From assembly GCA_951799425.1 (NCBI GenBank), contig OX637394.1, positions 8,257,501 to 8,321,500 on the forward strand: DNA of 64,000 nucleotides, written 5' to 3'. A program made the translations under genes and the position numbers. The notes beneath the pieces were generated by a model. It was not told where the DNA came from and searched no databases. It saw only the letters and a program-made list of their open reading frames with translations. Origin of the DNA: Ilex aquifolium. Lineage: Eukaryota; Streptophyta; Magnoliopsida; Aquifoliales; Aquifoliaceae. This document shows positions 22,927-32,804 of the stretch, piece after piece. Position 1 is the first letter of the stretch, and each line of letters begins with the position of its first letter.

Positions 22927-23640
22927 AACTTTCTCACTTGTTTGTTTATTATTAGGCCGTTACACTACGTGACAATAATATATCATGTGCAACTCACATG
23001 AGACGCCAACAGTCTGTGAATTTACATATAAGTCCATATTCGAAGCACTTGTAACTCACGTGTTTTAATTTATGATGAAAAATTAAACGACAATATGAGT
23101 CAGGTCCACATTGCTACCAATTCATAAACATTGAGGGTGCAAATTAAAAATTTTAATCTTTAAGGATACAATTAACTTGGAAATATCTTTTAGGGTACAA
23201 AGTGATATTAACCCTGATATCGCGAACCCCATATTACCAAAGTCTCCTACCTTCTTTTTTTCTAACGCTTACCTTGCCTCCTCTCTCTCTCTCTCTCTCT
23301 CTCTCTACAAGTCTGTTTTACTATAGTCCAAGAAGAGAGGAGAAAAGTACCCAACTTCTAACCCTAGAGTAGATCTCCCTATCCGATCTGTGAGAGCCAT
23401 ACGATCTGTGTAATGGGTTACACATGATGAGATATTTGGTTCTAGTTTGCATGAGTGATTAATAATGCTATCGATTTAAGAAATTCGTTATGTGTCACAT
23501 TCCAATAAAAAAGTCTAACAATTATCAAACAAAATGAAAGAATAAAAAGTTTAAAAGGGTATAATATTTATTAAAATATTAGTAATTTAAAATATTATGT
23601 CATATTATTAAAATCCCAATAATGTTACTTCCACTTTATA
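22927..23640. other. intergenic DNA before the COPT pair
   Basis: AT-rich, with a CT microsatellite at about 23279-23306 and a stretch at 23140-23220 (agggtgcaaatt, gggtacaaagtg) related to the arms of the foldback element at 57.7-58.1 kb. No gene is seen. Confidence 0.55.
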
Positions 23641-23648
23641 CCATGCTA

Positions 23649-23713
23649 GTACCACATTAGCAGTTTGCAGCGCACTAGAAATTTGGTAGTACACAGATGA
23701 ACTCAATTTGTAC
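23649..23713 (+). promoter_or_regulatory. cluster of three GTAC copper-response cores
   Basis: GTAC occurs at 23649, 23689 and 23710, about 100-170 bp before the likely ATG at 23816. In plants SPL7 binds GTAC cores in promoters of copper-deficiency genes, including COPT genes. The motif is only four bases, so the assignment rests on clustering and on the gene downstream. Confidence 0.4.
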
Positions 23714-23815
23714 TATCTCCTCCTCATATATCATGGCCGCCAAACTCATCTCCTTCTCTCAACACACACGCAGAGAGAGAGAGAGAGAAGTCGAACAGCA
23801 GCAGCAGCAGACCAA

Positions 23816-24163
23816 ATGACACTCTTGACGATTTTATTGGGCAGAGATTCAGAAAGCTTCAAGCTGTACGAATTAGATTTGTTTGTGGTATTCATTCTCT
23901 CTCTCCTCGTGGAGTGGCTCTCACACACTCGCTTTATCAACTCCAACACTACCAATACTGTGATTGCTGGGCTTCTGCAGACTGGGTTGTATGGGATTAG
24001 GATCACGCTGGCTTACTTGGTGATGCTCTCCGTCATGTCCTTGGACATTGGTGTCTTCCTCGTAGCTATTGCCGGGTATACTGCTGGTTTCTTAGTCTTC
24101 GGCAGTCGGGTTTTTGATAAATCGGACCGGAAACCCTCTGATCTTCCTCCGTTGAACTGCTGA
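23816..24163 (+). CDS. COPT/Ctr-type copper transporter lacking the Met-rich N-terminus
   Basis: A 115-aa protein with the three Ctr membrane helices (about residues 18-37, 48-75 and 76-97). The second helix has the copper-relay motif M70-x3-M74 and the third has the packing motif G87-x3-G91; both are diagnostic. Unlike the gene at 27821, it has no extracellular Met/His-rich segment and no MHMTFFWG block before helix 1. The open frame extends upstream to 23708, but that part is a low-complexity leader (RERERERS, AAAA), so the internal ATG in accaaATG is preferred. Ctr proteins move Cu(I) as trimers at the plasma membrane or internal membranes. Either an N-terminally reduced paralog or a gene whose first exon was lost. 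Confidence 0.7.
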   Translation: MTLLTILLGRDSESFKLYELDLFVVFILSLLVEWLSHTRFINSNTTNTVIAGLLQTGLYGIRITLAYLVMLSVMSLDIGVFLVAIAGYTAGFLVFGSRVFDKSDRKPSDLPPLNC

Positions 24164-24403
24164 TGAGTAAAATTATTAGAAAGATATGTATATATGAATG
24201 TAGTTCTAAGACCAAGTGTGTGTGCTAATTCTGTGTGGGACTTTGGTGAATTATTAGGTGTTTATGGATCGATAAAATATGAAAAGAAAATTGTATCCAT
24301 TGCATGGTAACAGATAGTCATTAATAAATGGTGAAAAAAAAAAAAAAATTCCTACCTTCATGTTAGTGAGGTTGCTAGATTTTATGATTTATAATGTAGA
24401 TTG

Positions 24404-24443
<40 letters not shown>

Positions 24444-25504
24444 TTGATCTTCTAATCTTGGGAGTAGCTGGAGTAGGATCCGATCGTGGACCATAAAAGA
24501 AAGGATGATGGCAGTGGTCCGTTCAGGGAGTGTGATTTCCACCTCAACGGCACAAAATTCAATGCACTCTACCATTATTAATCATTCTTTTTTTGAACAT
24601 GCATTATTAATCAATTTAAAGTGCCTAATTGGTGAAAGACGAGGGGTATCGTGAGGTAATAAAAATTATAATTTTTTAAAATTAAATTATAATTTATAAA
24701 AGATATGATTAATCCTAAAACATTGTCATCGATCACGTAAATTATAATTTTTAACGATTAAATTTTGATTTTTAAAGATCAAATTATAACTCGTAAAAAA
24801 AATTACAATTACTCAAGAGAATCTCATAATCGATCATGGTATTTATGATCGATAATAAATTTTCTTCAAATAATTGTAATTTTATTTTTTAAAAGTATAT
24901 TATTATTATTATTTTTAATACCGCTTTCGGTTCCGTAGACTTTACCGCCAAATTGTGGCTAACTATTTGCTATTGATATTCTACTAACCATTTTGACTGT
25001 CATGGTATCTTCAATCGTACGATATCAAAATTAATAATTTTTTAAGTTTTAAATTATAATTTTTTGGAGGTGTAAATTATAATTTGTAATGAACATGATT
25101 GATCATGAAAATTTAGGATTGATACCGAATTTACAATTTTTAAAAATTAAGTTACAACTCATAAGGAAGAAGTTACAACTGTTTAAGAAAAACTTGTGAT
25201 CGATCATAAGTATTTGTAATCGATTATAATCTTTTTTCAAATAATTGTAATTTTTATTTTTAAAAGTATAATTTTATTATAAAAAGTGATAGCGACATAA
25301 ATTTTTTTTTCTCGGTTCCTCACATTTTCCCGTAACTTGAATGGTCTAACAAAATATGACTTTTCAACAAATATATTTAATATACATGTGAGGACTAACA
25401 ACAGACATGGACTTCCTACCAACTGTGAACTTACTTTGATGTCATTGTATTTGGTGTTCTGAACTTCTACTATTCAAAGTTGGATTTCTTTCCACATATA
25501 ATTA
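24164..25504. other. intergenic DNA with a TG microsatellite and a diverged direct repeat
   Basis: A (TG)n tract lies at about 24411-24440. Two diverged copies of a roughly 260-bp AT-rich block (about 24650-24915 and 25030-25285) share gatcgatcat, ttcaaataattgtaat and aaaagtata landmarks in the same order. No gene is seen. Confidence 0.5.
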
Positions 25505-26605
25505 CTAGTTATTTCTCGTGCATGAAAACACGAAATAATAAAAAAAATTGTCAACAATAAACATATTTATATTCACACCCAAAATCAAATCACAAACATA
25601 AATAAGAAATAAAGAAATTTAAGTACTGATATATGATGGAGGTGAGCGGTGGTGGGTGGGAGACGGTGATGGTTATGGTGAGTGGTGACAACTGTGGTGG
25701 TGGTGGCAGCCGTGGGTGACAACGGTGATGGTGGTGGTGAGTTTTGGGTGACAATGATAGTAGTGCCAGCTGTGGGTGACGGCAATGGTGGGTGTGGGTG
25801 GTGACGATGGTAGTGGTGGGCAACGATAAGTGCTTTTAGGCGACAGTGTGATGAGTGATGACGAATGGCGACGGTGGTAAGTGTGGTGGCGGTAGGTGAC
25901 AATGGGTGGCTGCAGTGGTGGGCGATGACGGGTGGTGGTGGTGGTAGGTGTGGTGGGGATGGGGTGACAGTGGCTGGTGATGATGATAGGCGACGACAGG
26001 TGGTGGTGGGTTTGTGGTAGCGAGTGACGGTGGACAACAATGGTAATTGTGGGTGCTGACGGTGGGTGACGGTGGGTGTGGGATGATGGTGGTAATAATA
26101 ATAAATATAAGAATAAGATGATGATGGTGGTGGGTGGTGGCAAAGGACGATGATGGTAGCAATCAGTGGTGGGTGATGAAGGTGGTGGTGGAGGTGGTGG
26201 GGCAGTGAGGGTGGGGTGGGGGTGCAAGTGGGGCAGTGGCGATGTTGGGTTGGCGATGGTGGTGGTAGTTGCGATGGTCGTGGGGGTGGTGGTGGTGATG
26301 GGACGGTGGTGGTAGTGGGACAGTGATGGTAGTGACAGTGATTGTGGTGGGGCGATGGTGGTAATGGTGGTGGTGCAATGGAGGTAGTGGGGGCAGTGGT
26401 GATGGTGGGACAATAGTAATGGTGATAGTGGTAGAAACGGTGGTGGTGGAGCGTTGGGTGTGGGAGGGTGGCGATAATGGTGGCGGTGGCGGCGACAGTG
26501 GTGGTAGTGGGGGTGGGGGTGGTTGCAATGGTGGTGATAGTGGTGATGGTGGTGGAGCAGTGGGGGTGGTGGTGGTAGAGGTAGTGGTGGAGCGGCTCCA
26601 AACAC
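25505..26605 (-). mobile_element. Helitron-like element carrying a GGT-type minisatellite
   Basis: On the minus strand the 3' end reads cgtgttttcatgcacgagaaataaCTAG followed by T, with a short hairpin (cgtg...cacg) about 11 bases before CTAG, as in Helitrons. Inside, about 25640-26595 is a degenerate ggtggtgatggt-type minisatellite, which opens spurious long frames of His/Pro/Thr in several registers. The same 3' end, the same adjacent segment (tgtgaata...aaatatgtttattgttgac) and the same kind of minisatellite occur at 43040-43468. The 5' end could not be placed. Confidence 0.5.
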
Positions 26606-26801
26606 TATTTTTTTTTTAAAGTACTTATGATAAATAATTCCTAAAAACATTTTTAAAAAGTTACTCCAAACATACCCTTAGGAGCCTATTTCTCCTATTA
26701 AATTTGGGGTTATAATATTAGCCGTCGGATTAACTTTAAAGTAAAATTTAAAGAGATCTCAACCGCGAATAGCAAAAGTCATTTTGTTTATCTGTTGAGA
26801 T

Positions 26802-26922
26802 TAGGGGTGATAATCGAGTTGAATTCAAGCCTAATTTACACATAAACAAGCTAGCTCATTTGACTATTTACACATAAACAAACCTAAAAAAATGTTCAAG
26901 CTTGGCTTGATTAACAGCCCTA
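26802..26922. mobile_element. 121-bp hAT-type MITE
   Basis: Inverted ends TAGGGGTGATAATC and, inverted, TAGGGCTGTTAATC, with a perfect 8-bp duplication GTTGAGAT (26794-26801 and 26923-26930). The interior consists of acataaacaagct/aagcttggctt motifs. A small, clean non-autonomous element. Confidence 0.85.
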
Positions 26923-26930
26923 GTTGAGAT

Positions 26931-27620
26931 TTGAATTGCATTGTATTTTATTATATAAATTTAATGATAAATTATTTACCAAAATTGATTAAGATTCATT
27001 TATATATAATGTTTCTTATGTCAGTGGTGAAGTCAAAAATATGATCGAGAGTAAACACACTTTAAATACTAGTTTTACTTTATTCTCTAATTAGATAAAA
27101 ATAATGTGATATATTACTTTTTTTTACGTCATATTTGATACTTTGAAAATTCATTAAACATAAAAAGTATTTGTTTGAAAATTTTTAATAAGATAACATA
27201 TTTACATCAAGGATCAATTATGTAATTTACTTGACACAAATAAAAGTAATATTCTATCATTTTTAATCTTCTTTAAAATTTCACATTTTACTCATTTTTT
27301 GGGTCTATATTCTATAATTTTTGAACCAGAGAAGATTGCAACAAATCATACTGATACTCTAACAACACATGAACATTACACATACAAATCAATTTTAGTT
27401 TGCTAATTTTAAGAGATTTAGAATGAATTTTTTGTATTTTTGTTCTCGTACCCAACTTGTTTGACCCAATTAGTTTTATTTTCCGTATGCTATTTGAATT
27501 TTTAAAGGACATGATTAATTATAAAAGATTGTAATCGAAATCAAAAGTCTATGGTCGACGATAATCGATTGTGATCTTCTCTTAGCCTCTTGAATCTTTG
27601 GTCTAATGCACAATTGTATT
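26931..27620. other. AT-rich intergenic DNA
   Basis: No gene or clear repeat boundary is seen between the small MITE and the promoter of the full-length COPT gene. Confidence 0.5.
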
Positions 27621-27625
27621 ATTGT

Positions 27626-27712
27626 GTACTACAAAAGAATTACTGCATTGTACGAACATGCTCGTTTAACACCATCGTAACAAACAACCTGTCCTCGTCT
27701 TCCTCCGAGTAC
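27626..27712 (+). promoter_or_regulatory. cluster of three GTAC copper-response cores
   Basis: GTAC at 27626, 27650 and 27709, about 110-195 bp upstream of the COPT start codon. Their spacing and distance resemble the cluster before the other COPT gene (23649-23713). A SPL7-type copper-deficiency response is inferred from family knowledge. Confidence 0.45.
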
Positions 27713-27820
27713 AACAAATCTCATTCAATTAGAGGACCACCACATCCCCGAAACCCTTCATTTCCCAGCCACAAAAACAAACAAAGATATACTTCGATAT
27801 ACTTCCACACACACACACAG

Positions 27821-28327
27821 ATGGCCGGAATGAACAACGGTGCTCATATGCATGGCATGGGAGGCATGACGATGTCCCCACCAACTTCTCCGGCGATGAA
27901 CAATGGCTCAGGGATGACGATGATGCACAGCCGCCATCACATGATGATGCACATGACTTTCTTCTGGGGCAAGAACGCCGACATTCTGTTCGACGGTTGG
28001 CCCGGTTCAGACAACCTGGGCATGTACGTTCTGGCCCTCATTTTCGTCTTCGTTCTTGCCCTGCTCGTCGAATGGCTCTCTCACTGCAACCTCATCAAAC
28101 AAGGCTCGAACCACGTTGCGGCTGGTCTGGTTCAGACCCTATTGTACGGTTTAAGGATCGGGCTTGCTTACATGGTGATGCTGGCTGTCATGTCCTTCAA
28201 TGTAGGAGTGTTTCTGGTGGCTGTGGGTGGTCACACGGTGGGGTTCTTGGCGTTTGGGAGTAGGGTTTTCAAGAAATCGTCGCCGGGATCTGGGAAGACC
28301 TCGGACCTGCCTCCGATGAGTTGCTGA
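27821..28327 (+). CDS. COPT1/COPT2-type high-affinity copper transporter
   Basis: A single-exon 168-aa protein, the usual size for this clade. Residues 1-45 are rich in Met and His (14 Met) and end in the signature MMMHMTFFWG; these groups capture Cu(I) outside the cell. Helix 1 lies at about 68-88. Helix 2 carries M120-x3-M124, the selectivity filter of the trimer. Helix 3 carries G137-x3-G141, needed for tight packing. The C-terminus ends SC rather than the CxC of some relatives. The chosen ATG follows acacacag and starts the Met-rich segment; the frame upstream of it is leader sequence. Expected role: copper uptake at the plasma membrane. A shorter paralog lies 3.7 kb upstream on the same strand. 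Confidence 0.93.
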   Translation: MAGMNNGAHMHGMGGMTMSPPTSPAMNNGSGMTMMHSRHHMMMHMTFFWGKNADILFDGWPGSDNLGMYVLALIFVFVLALLVEWLSHCNLIKQGSNHVAAGLVQTLLYGLRIGLAYMVMLAVMSFNVGVFLVAVGGHTVGFLAFGSRVFKKSSPGSGKTSDLPPMSC

Positions 28328-29360
28328 TGGAGAGGTGTAACTTGAATTTTGGTATGGATTTGAGATTTATTTTTATAGGGTTACCCCTTCAGTTGAGTAG
28401 TAGTTACTGTACATTAAATAAAAATTAAGTGGACAAAATCTTATGGTTCTCACATCCTACCTTTGCAACTTCGTGATTTCCATCTCAATAACTTCTCTTC
28501 TCCATGTTTAAATTTCATTATTGTTCTGATTCACATTTGAGTAATATATAAATAACCCCTTCACATTCATGAAGAATCCTTTCCAACGATAACTCTCTCT
28601 TTTTTCTTTGTAAATTGATCACGGTTTTTTGTTATTGAGTGTTTTTCTCATATGTGGGTCATGTGATTTTTGTTGTTTCAGGAGATACAGATGGAGGATG
28701 ATGAAGAAGAGAACCCCTTATTCTAAAGCCATGACTGCCCAAGTTTATTATTACAGTATATATGTACAGCTAAAGTGTGTATATAATGAGTGTATGTGTG
28801 TTGGAGTGTGTGCAGCTATGTGTTATGAATTGTGTGTTTTGGGTTTATGAAATTTGGGGGAAAAAGTGTGCTGAGTGTGTGAAATTTTGGAGGAAAAATA
28901 TACCCTGTAAGTGTGTGATGGTTTATGGTGTTTTACTTGACATGCAATTTGATCAGTCTCGACTGGACAACCAACACAAATATTCCCTCCATCCTCATTC
29001 ATTATCATTTTGTGTGGAGCTATGAGAGCTAAAGAACAATTAAATGAGTTGCTAATTATCAAATTTTGGGTGGCATTACAGTTATGAGTCCAACGCATGA
29101 AGGATTACTTCTTGAACAAAATGAAAAGTAATTTTTTAAGACAAATACCAAGTATTACCAAAATATGAATTATGTTTCTTGGTGAGGGAATTGCTAGCAA
29201 TGGAAATATTATTAGAGAGTTTGGTTTTAAATTTCTTACTTTTTTGGAATTTAGATATTTGAAGGTGTACCTTAAATTGAAATTGTGAAGTATAATTCCT
29301 TGTGTCACCTGAAATAATTTACGTGTAACGTATAATTCCATTTGTGAAGTATAATTTCTT
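28328..29360. other. 3' region and intergenic DNA after COPT
   Basis: Contains tgtgtg-rich stretches near 28770-28910 that could belong to a 3' UTR. No coding region can be supported, and small frames on both strands match nothing known. Confidence 0.4.
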
Positions 29361-29368
29361 ACTATGAT

Positions 29369-30118
29369 CAAGGGCGGAGGCAGCCCTGTTTCAGGGTGGG
29401 CAAGTGCCCCCCCCCCTAAATTTTTTTTTTATTATTACTTGGTTATATATATTATATATTTGTATAATATATTATTTGTGTCCATCCAAAATCAAAGAAA
29501 AAAAATATTATTGTACACTTATATCAAATGAATAATTTTAATTATGTCCTCCCTATATTTTTTGGCACATCAATTAGTATATATTTATATCAAATGAATA
29601 TGAATTTTTTGACACATTTTGGGTTGGTTATGTACCTATCTAGATAAATTTTGAATATATTAGAATTATTTTCTATTTTTTAAGACTAAAAAAGACATGA
29701 TATACATATTCGCTAGTTTACTTGTGATTTTGACATTTATTTTTTGCTAATTATGGTAAAAATTATAGAGTGCACATTAAACTGTATAATTAATCAAATG
29801 ATTTATAAATACCAAAGTGATAACATGATTATGTATCTAAAGAATAATAAAGTTGTTATGCAACGTTTTAAAAGTACAAAAATTCACCGAAATCAATTCT
29901 AAATAATTTTAATTAGTTAATATTTTGTAAAAAAAAATGTTATCGTTTGTATATACTAGACTTACTAAATTTAGGTATAATGGGTTTAATGAACTTTTAA
30001 GTATTAAATAGGATGTAATTAAATAAATTATTGTCATATTTCTATCAATTGTAAGAAAAAAATAATAATTGTTGAAATATTTGTGCCCACACTGATACAA
30101 TTTTTTGACTCCGCCCCG
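29369..30118. mobile_element. hAT-type MITE with gggcggag ends
   Basis: Left end CAAGGGCGGAGGCA; right end inverted CGGGGCGGAGTCA. Flanks ACTATGAT (29361-29368) and ACTATGGT (30119-30126) match at seven of eight positions. The body is AT-rich (750 bp) without a transposase. GGGGCGGAG ends are common in angiosperm hAT MITEs. Confidence 0.7.
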
Positions 30119-30167
30119 ACTATGGTGGATCATGGAACCTTACCTAAAAAACTTGGGCAAGTTGAAT

Positions 30168-30804
30168 TAGGGGTACAACTTGGGTTGGGCAACCTGATTT
30201 CAACCCGAGTCCAACCCGAAAAAATTAGGGCTTGGGCTAGGGTTTTTAATACTTGGGTTGGATTTGGGTCAAAAAACCTCAACCCGAATTCAATTTGGGC
30301 CGGGCTCGGGTTGAGGCATTGGCAACCCGATTTCAACTCGAACCCGACAAATTAAAAAATAATTTTATATATATAAAGCATTAGCACTTTTTTTCATTTT
30401 TACTCCATTGTCCTCTGTATCTTGTTATTTGCTACTCTGTTATGCGTGATTAGTAGTGATAGTGTGATGTTTTAAGTTTAATGTTTTTATGGGTCTAATT
30501 TCTATGTTTTCTGGGATTGTGTTTTGAGATCACTAGTTTTTTGGTGTGAAAGCAGATGATCAATAATCGTGAACTGTTATGAATGAAATATATGGATTGT
30601 TTTATGAATTTGTAATTATTCCCCCCTCTCTCTGTCTCTCTTGCAATGAACCCGAATTCAACCCGAGCCCGTCCGAATTAAACTCGGGCAGTGCTCGGGT
30701 TGAGTTCCTCAACCCGATGTAGGGTTAGGGTTGAAAATTATATACTTAAGGTTGGGTTAGGGTTGACTGTCTAACTCGCCCAACCCGCCCGAGTTGCACC
30801 CCTA
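30168..30804. mobile_element. hAT-type non-autonomous element, family 1, copy 2
   Basis: Inverted ends TAGGGGTACAACT...AGTTGCACCCCTA with a perfect 8-bp duplication AGTTGAAT (30160-30167 and 30805-30812). Most of the 637-bp body, including the central tactccat...atatggattg segment, matches the element at 17672-18322 closely, so the family moved recently. Confidence 0.9.
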
Positions 30805-30939
30805 AGTTGAATGGGTATCACAACGAGCATCAGGATGATTTTTGCAAGAGAAAATGTCAATAGAATCACGGCTTTGTTGAACTTTTGCAATCACAGTATG
30901 TCTTTAAGTAAACTGAAAATTGATACTTCGAAACAACTT

Positions 30940-31011
30940 GTCGTTGTAGTATAGTGGTGAGTATTCCCGCCTGTCACGCGGGTGACCCGGGTTCGATCCC
31001 CGGCAACGGCG
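30940..31011 (+). tRNA. tRNA-Asp (GTC)
   Basis: A 72-nt cloverleaf. The acceptor stem GTCGTTG pairs with CAACGGC, followed by discriminator G. The anticodon stem CCCGC/GCGGG encloses loop CTGTCAC with anticodon GTC at 30973-30975. The T arm contains GGTTCGATCCC, the internal B box. There is no intron. A run of seven T at 31026-31032 is the expected RNA polymerase III terminator, and acaact-type CAA triplets lie just upstream. It matches the standard plant nuclear tRNA-Asp. Confidence 0.97.
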
Positions 31012-31025
31012 ATTTAGTTAATCTC

Positions 31026-31032
31026 TTTTTTT
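31026..31032 (+). terminator. RNA polymerase III T-run terminator
   Basis: Seven consecutive T, 15 nt after the tRNA-Asp 3' end. Confidence 0.85.
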
Positions 31033-31190
31033 GTTCTCTCTCTTGCCGCCGAAGAAACGTTAGAAAAGATACTCATACCATTCCAGTTTCTAACTTCAAC
31101 GCCACTCCTCAATTCTCACAAAGCAAATGCCAACAAATTAATTAAAGAGTCAGTCCTCTGCTTTTCCGATCCCCCCTCTGCCACCCTACG

Positions 31191-31748
31191 ATGACCACCA
31201 CCGCAGCCCCTCGCAACAAAATCACCACCACCACCATCCACATCGCCGCCTTAGATGGCGTAGTTACGGTCAACTCACTCTTCACATTCGCCGTCTTCCT
31301 CGGCCTCACCTGGAACCCAACCGACCCCAACTACATCCTCGTTGACGCCACCGCTACCGGATGCGCTGCCACTTCCGCCATAGCCGAAGACCTTGTGGTC
31401 TTCCATGTATACTCATTCAGCTCCTTTCTCTTCTCTAGTCTTGTTGCCTTGGGGATGAAACAGGCCATTAGGAGTTCAGAGGAGGAAGCGCATGGGGTTG
31501 GGTTGCGAAGCGTTGCGTATGTTAATTTGAAGGTTTTGAGAATCGGGATATTGGCGTCGGCGGTTGGGTCGGCCTTGGGGTGTGTGTTCTTGACTCTGGC
31601 AATGGTGGACTTGGTTCAGATTAAGCTTGGAATATTGGGTTGTTGGAGTTGGTATAGCTTGGCCGTCACTTTTGGTCCATTGGTGATCTTGGTACCATCT
31701 GCACTTGTGATCTATATATACCTTGTGTTGCATTCCTTTACTCGGTAG
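31191..31748 (+). CDS. small four-helix membrane protein (possibly MEE60-like)
   Basis: A 185-aa single-exon frame. After a Thr-rich start comes IHIAALDGVVTVNSLFTFAVFLGL, then four hydrophobic stretches at about residues 22-40, 66-90, 115-140 and 155-182 with a charged loop (RSSEEEAHG) between the second and third. There is no cleavable signal peptide. The pattern, and the FHVYSFSSFLFSSLVAL segment in particular, recalls a plant family that includes Arabidopsis MEE60 (maternal effect embryo arrest 60), whose biochemical role is unknown; I make that link from memory and not firmly. It starts 180 bp after the tRNA gene. Upstream codon use and the GC-rich start support real coding sequence. Confidence 0.8.
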   Translation: MTTTAAPRNKITTTTIHIAALDGVVTVNSLFTFAVFLGLTWNPTDPNYILVDATATGCAATSAIAEDLVVFHVYSFSSFLFSSLVALGMKQAIRSSEEEAHGVGLRSVAYVNLKVLRIGILASAVGSALGCVFLTLAMVDLVQIKLGILGCWSWYSLAVTFGPLVILVPSALVIYIYLVLHSFTR

Positions 31749-32700
31749 AGTAACTGATTTGTAATGACCAATCTAGTAAAATTGCGTACTCAGGACACGA
31801 GACTCTGGTCATTGCGGAGTGTAAGAAGGGTTGCATACAATGCGATGACTGGACTCGAAGAGAGTTAAATGTACGCAGTCTTATCATGTAAATAGAAAGA
31901 TTGTTTCTCAGGTCACAAACCAACCTTCTAAACAATCTAGTTATTTAAACAAATCTGGGAGGAAGATAATGCTTGAATTTCTGGGTTGAATGTATCCTGT
32001 AAATCAGTGTTGTGTTTATTTGTATGTGTAAGGAACAGAACCAGTAAGGCCTAACCTAATTCATCAACCTTTTAACTCTATAGTTTGGTAATCAAGAGGA
32101 TAAAAGGCAAATCTTTATCAATGTGCATTATTCGAAAATTAATAGTTGATTGTTGATGTAAGTACTGATCCGCAGACTGCATATATATCTAAGTAACTTA
32201 TTGTAATAGTTGATTGATCATATATGTAGATATATCTAGAAAAATATTGTTAGAAGGAACAGGAGAATAAAGTATCCAAATTAGTTCATCTTAGGAGGCA
32301 GTGCAGCATTTAAGCTGATTTAGGGGGCAATGCTGGGTTTAGTCATATTTTATTGTTTAATTAATTAGTATTGTTTTCTGGTGGTGGCAGTGACCTAGGC
32401 CTGAAAGCCATTTTGGGTTGCTTTATAATGAAAAGAAGGGGGTTGGGGTGGGATTAGAGCAGGTTATTTAAGTCTTGAAGTCAACCAAGCCTGCTAATGT
32501 TTAAGTAATTTACTTGGGATAGCCAGAGTCAAGAATCTGCTTCTCTGAAACCAGTTGACCATTGTGCAGCACTATTTTAGATCCACAACAGGGTAAGGAA
32601 ATTAGTGAAAGAAACAATCCTTGCAAGAACTATGTTGCTTCCTTGAAACAGTTGCCCCCTTATTCAAATACAAGCAAATTTTCTTCAGTTTATTGAGTCT
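31749..32700. other. intergenic DNA
   Basis: Likely holds the 3' UTR of the four-helix protein gene and the promoter or 5' leader of the GT4 gene. No repeat with readable ends and no further gene is seen. Confidence 0.45.
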
Positions 32701-32804
32701 GTATTATTGTCATTTGCTTGGTACCAAGATCATCCACCAGTTGTTCGACAAATTGCTCCAAAGAATAAACTGAAGTGTTCTTGTTCTATTCTTTGTGCAC
32801 TACT

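Noticed and set aside
23708..23815. N-terminal extension of the short COPT gene
   Set aside because: Encodes a Leu/Tyr stretch and Arg/Glu low complexity from (GA)n, not the Met-rich tail or any targeting signal I recognise; the later ATG fits helix 1 better.
25585..26650. Long open frames of 108-338 codons rich in His, Pro and Thr
   Set aside because: They are overlapping readings in several frames of one GGT/CCA minisatellite. No domain, no consistent start, and the same artefact appears at 43046-43397.
30083..30355. Open frames of 68-90 codons on both strands
   Set aside because: They read through the end repeats of the hAT element at 30168-30804; the repeated motif is transposon sequence, not protein.
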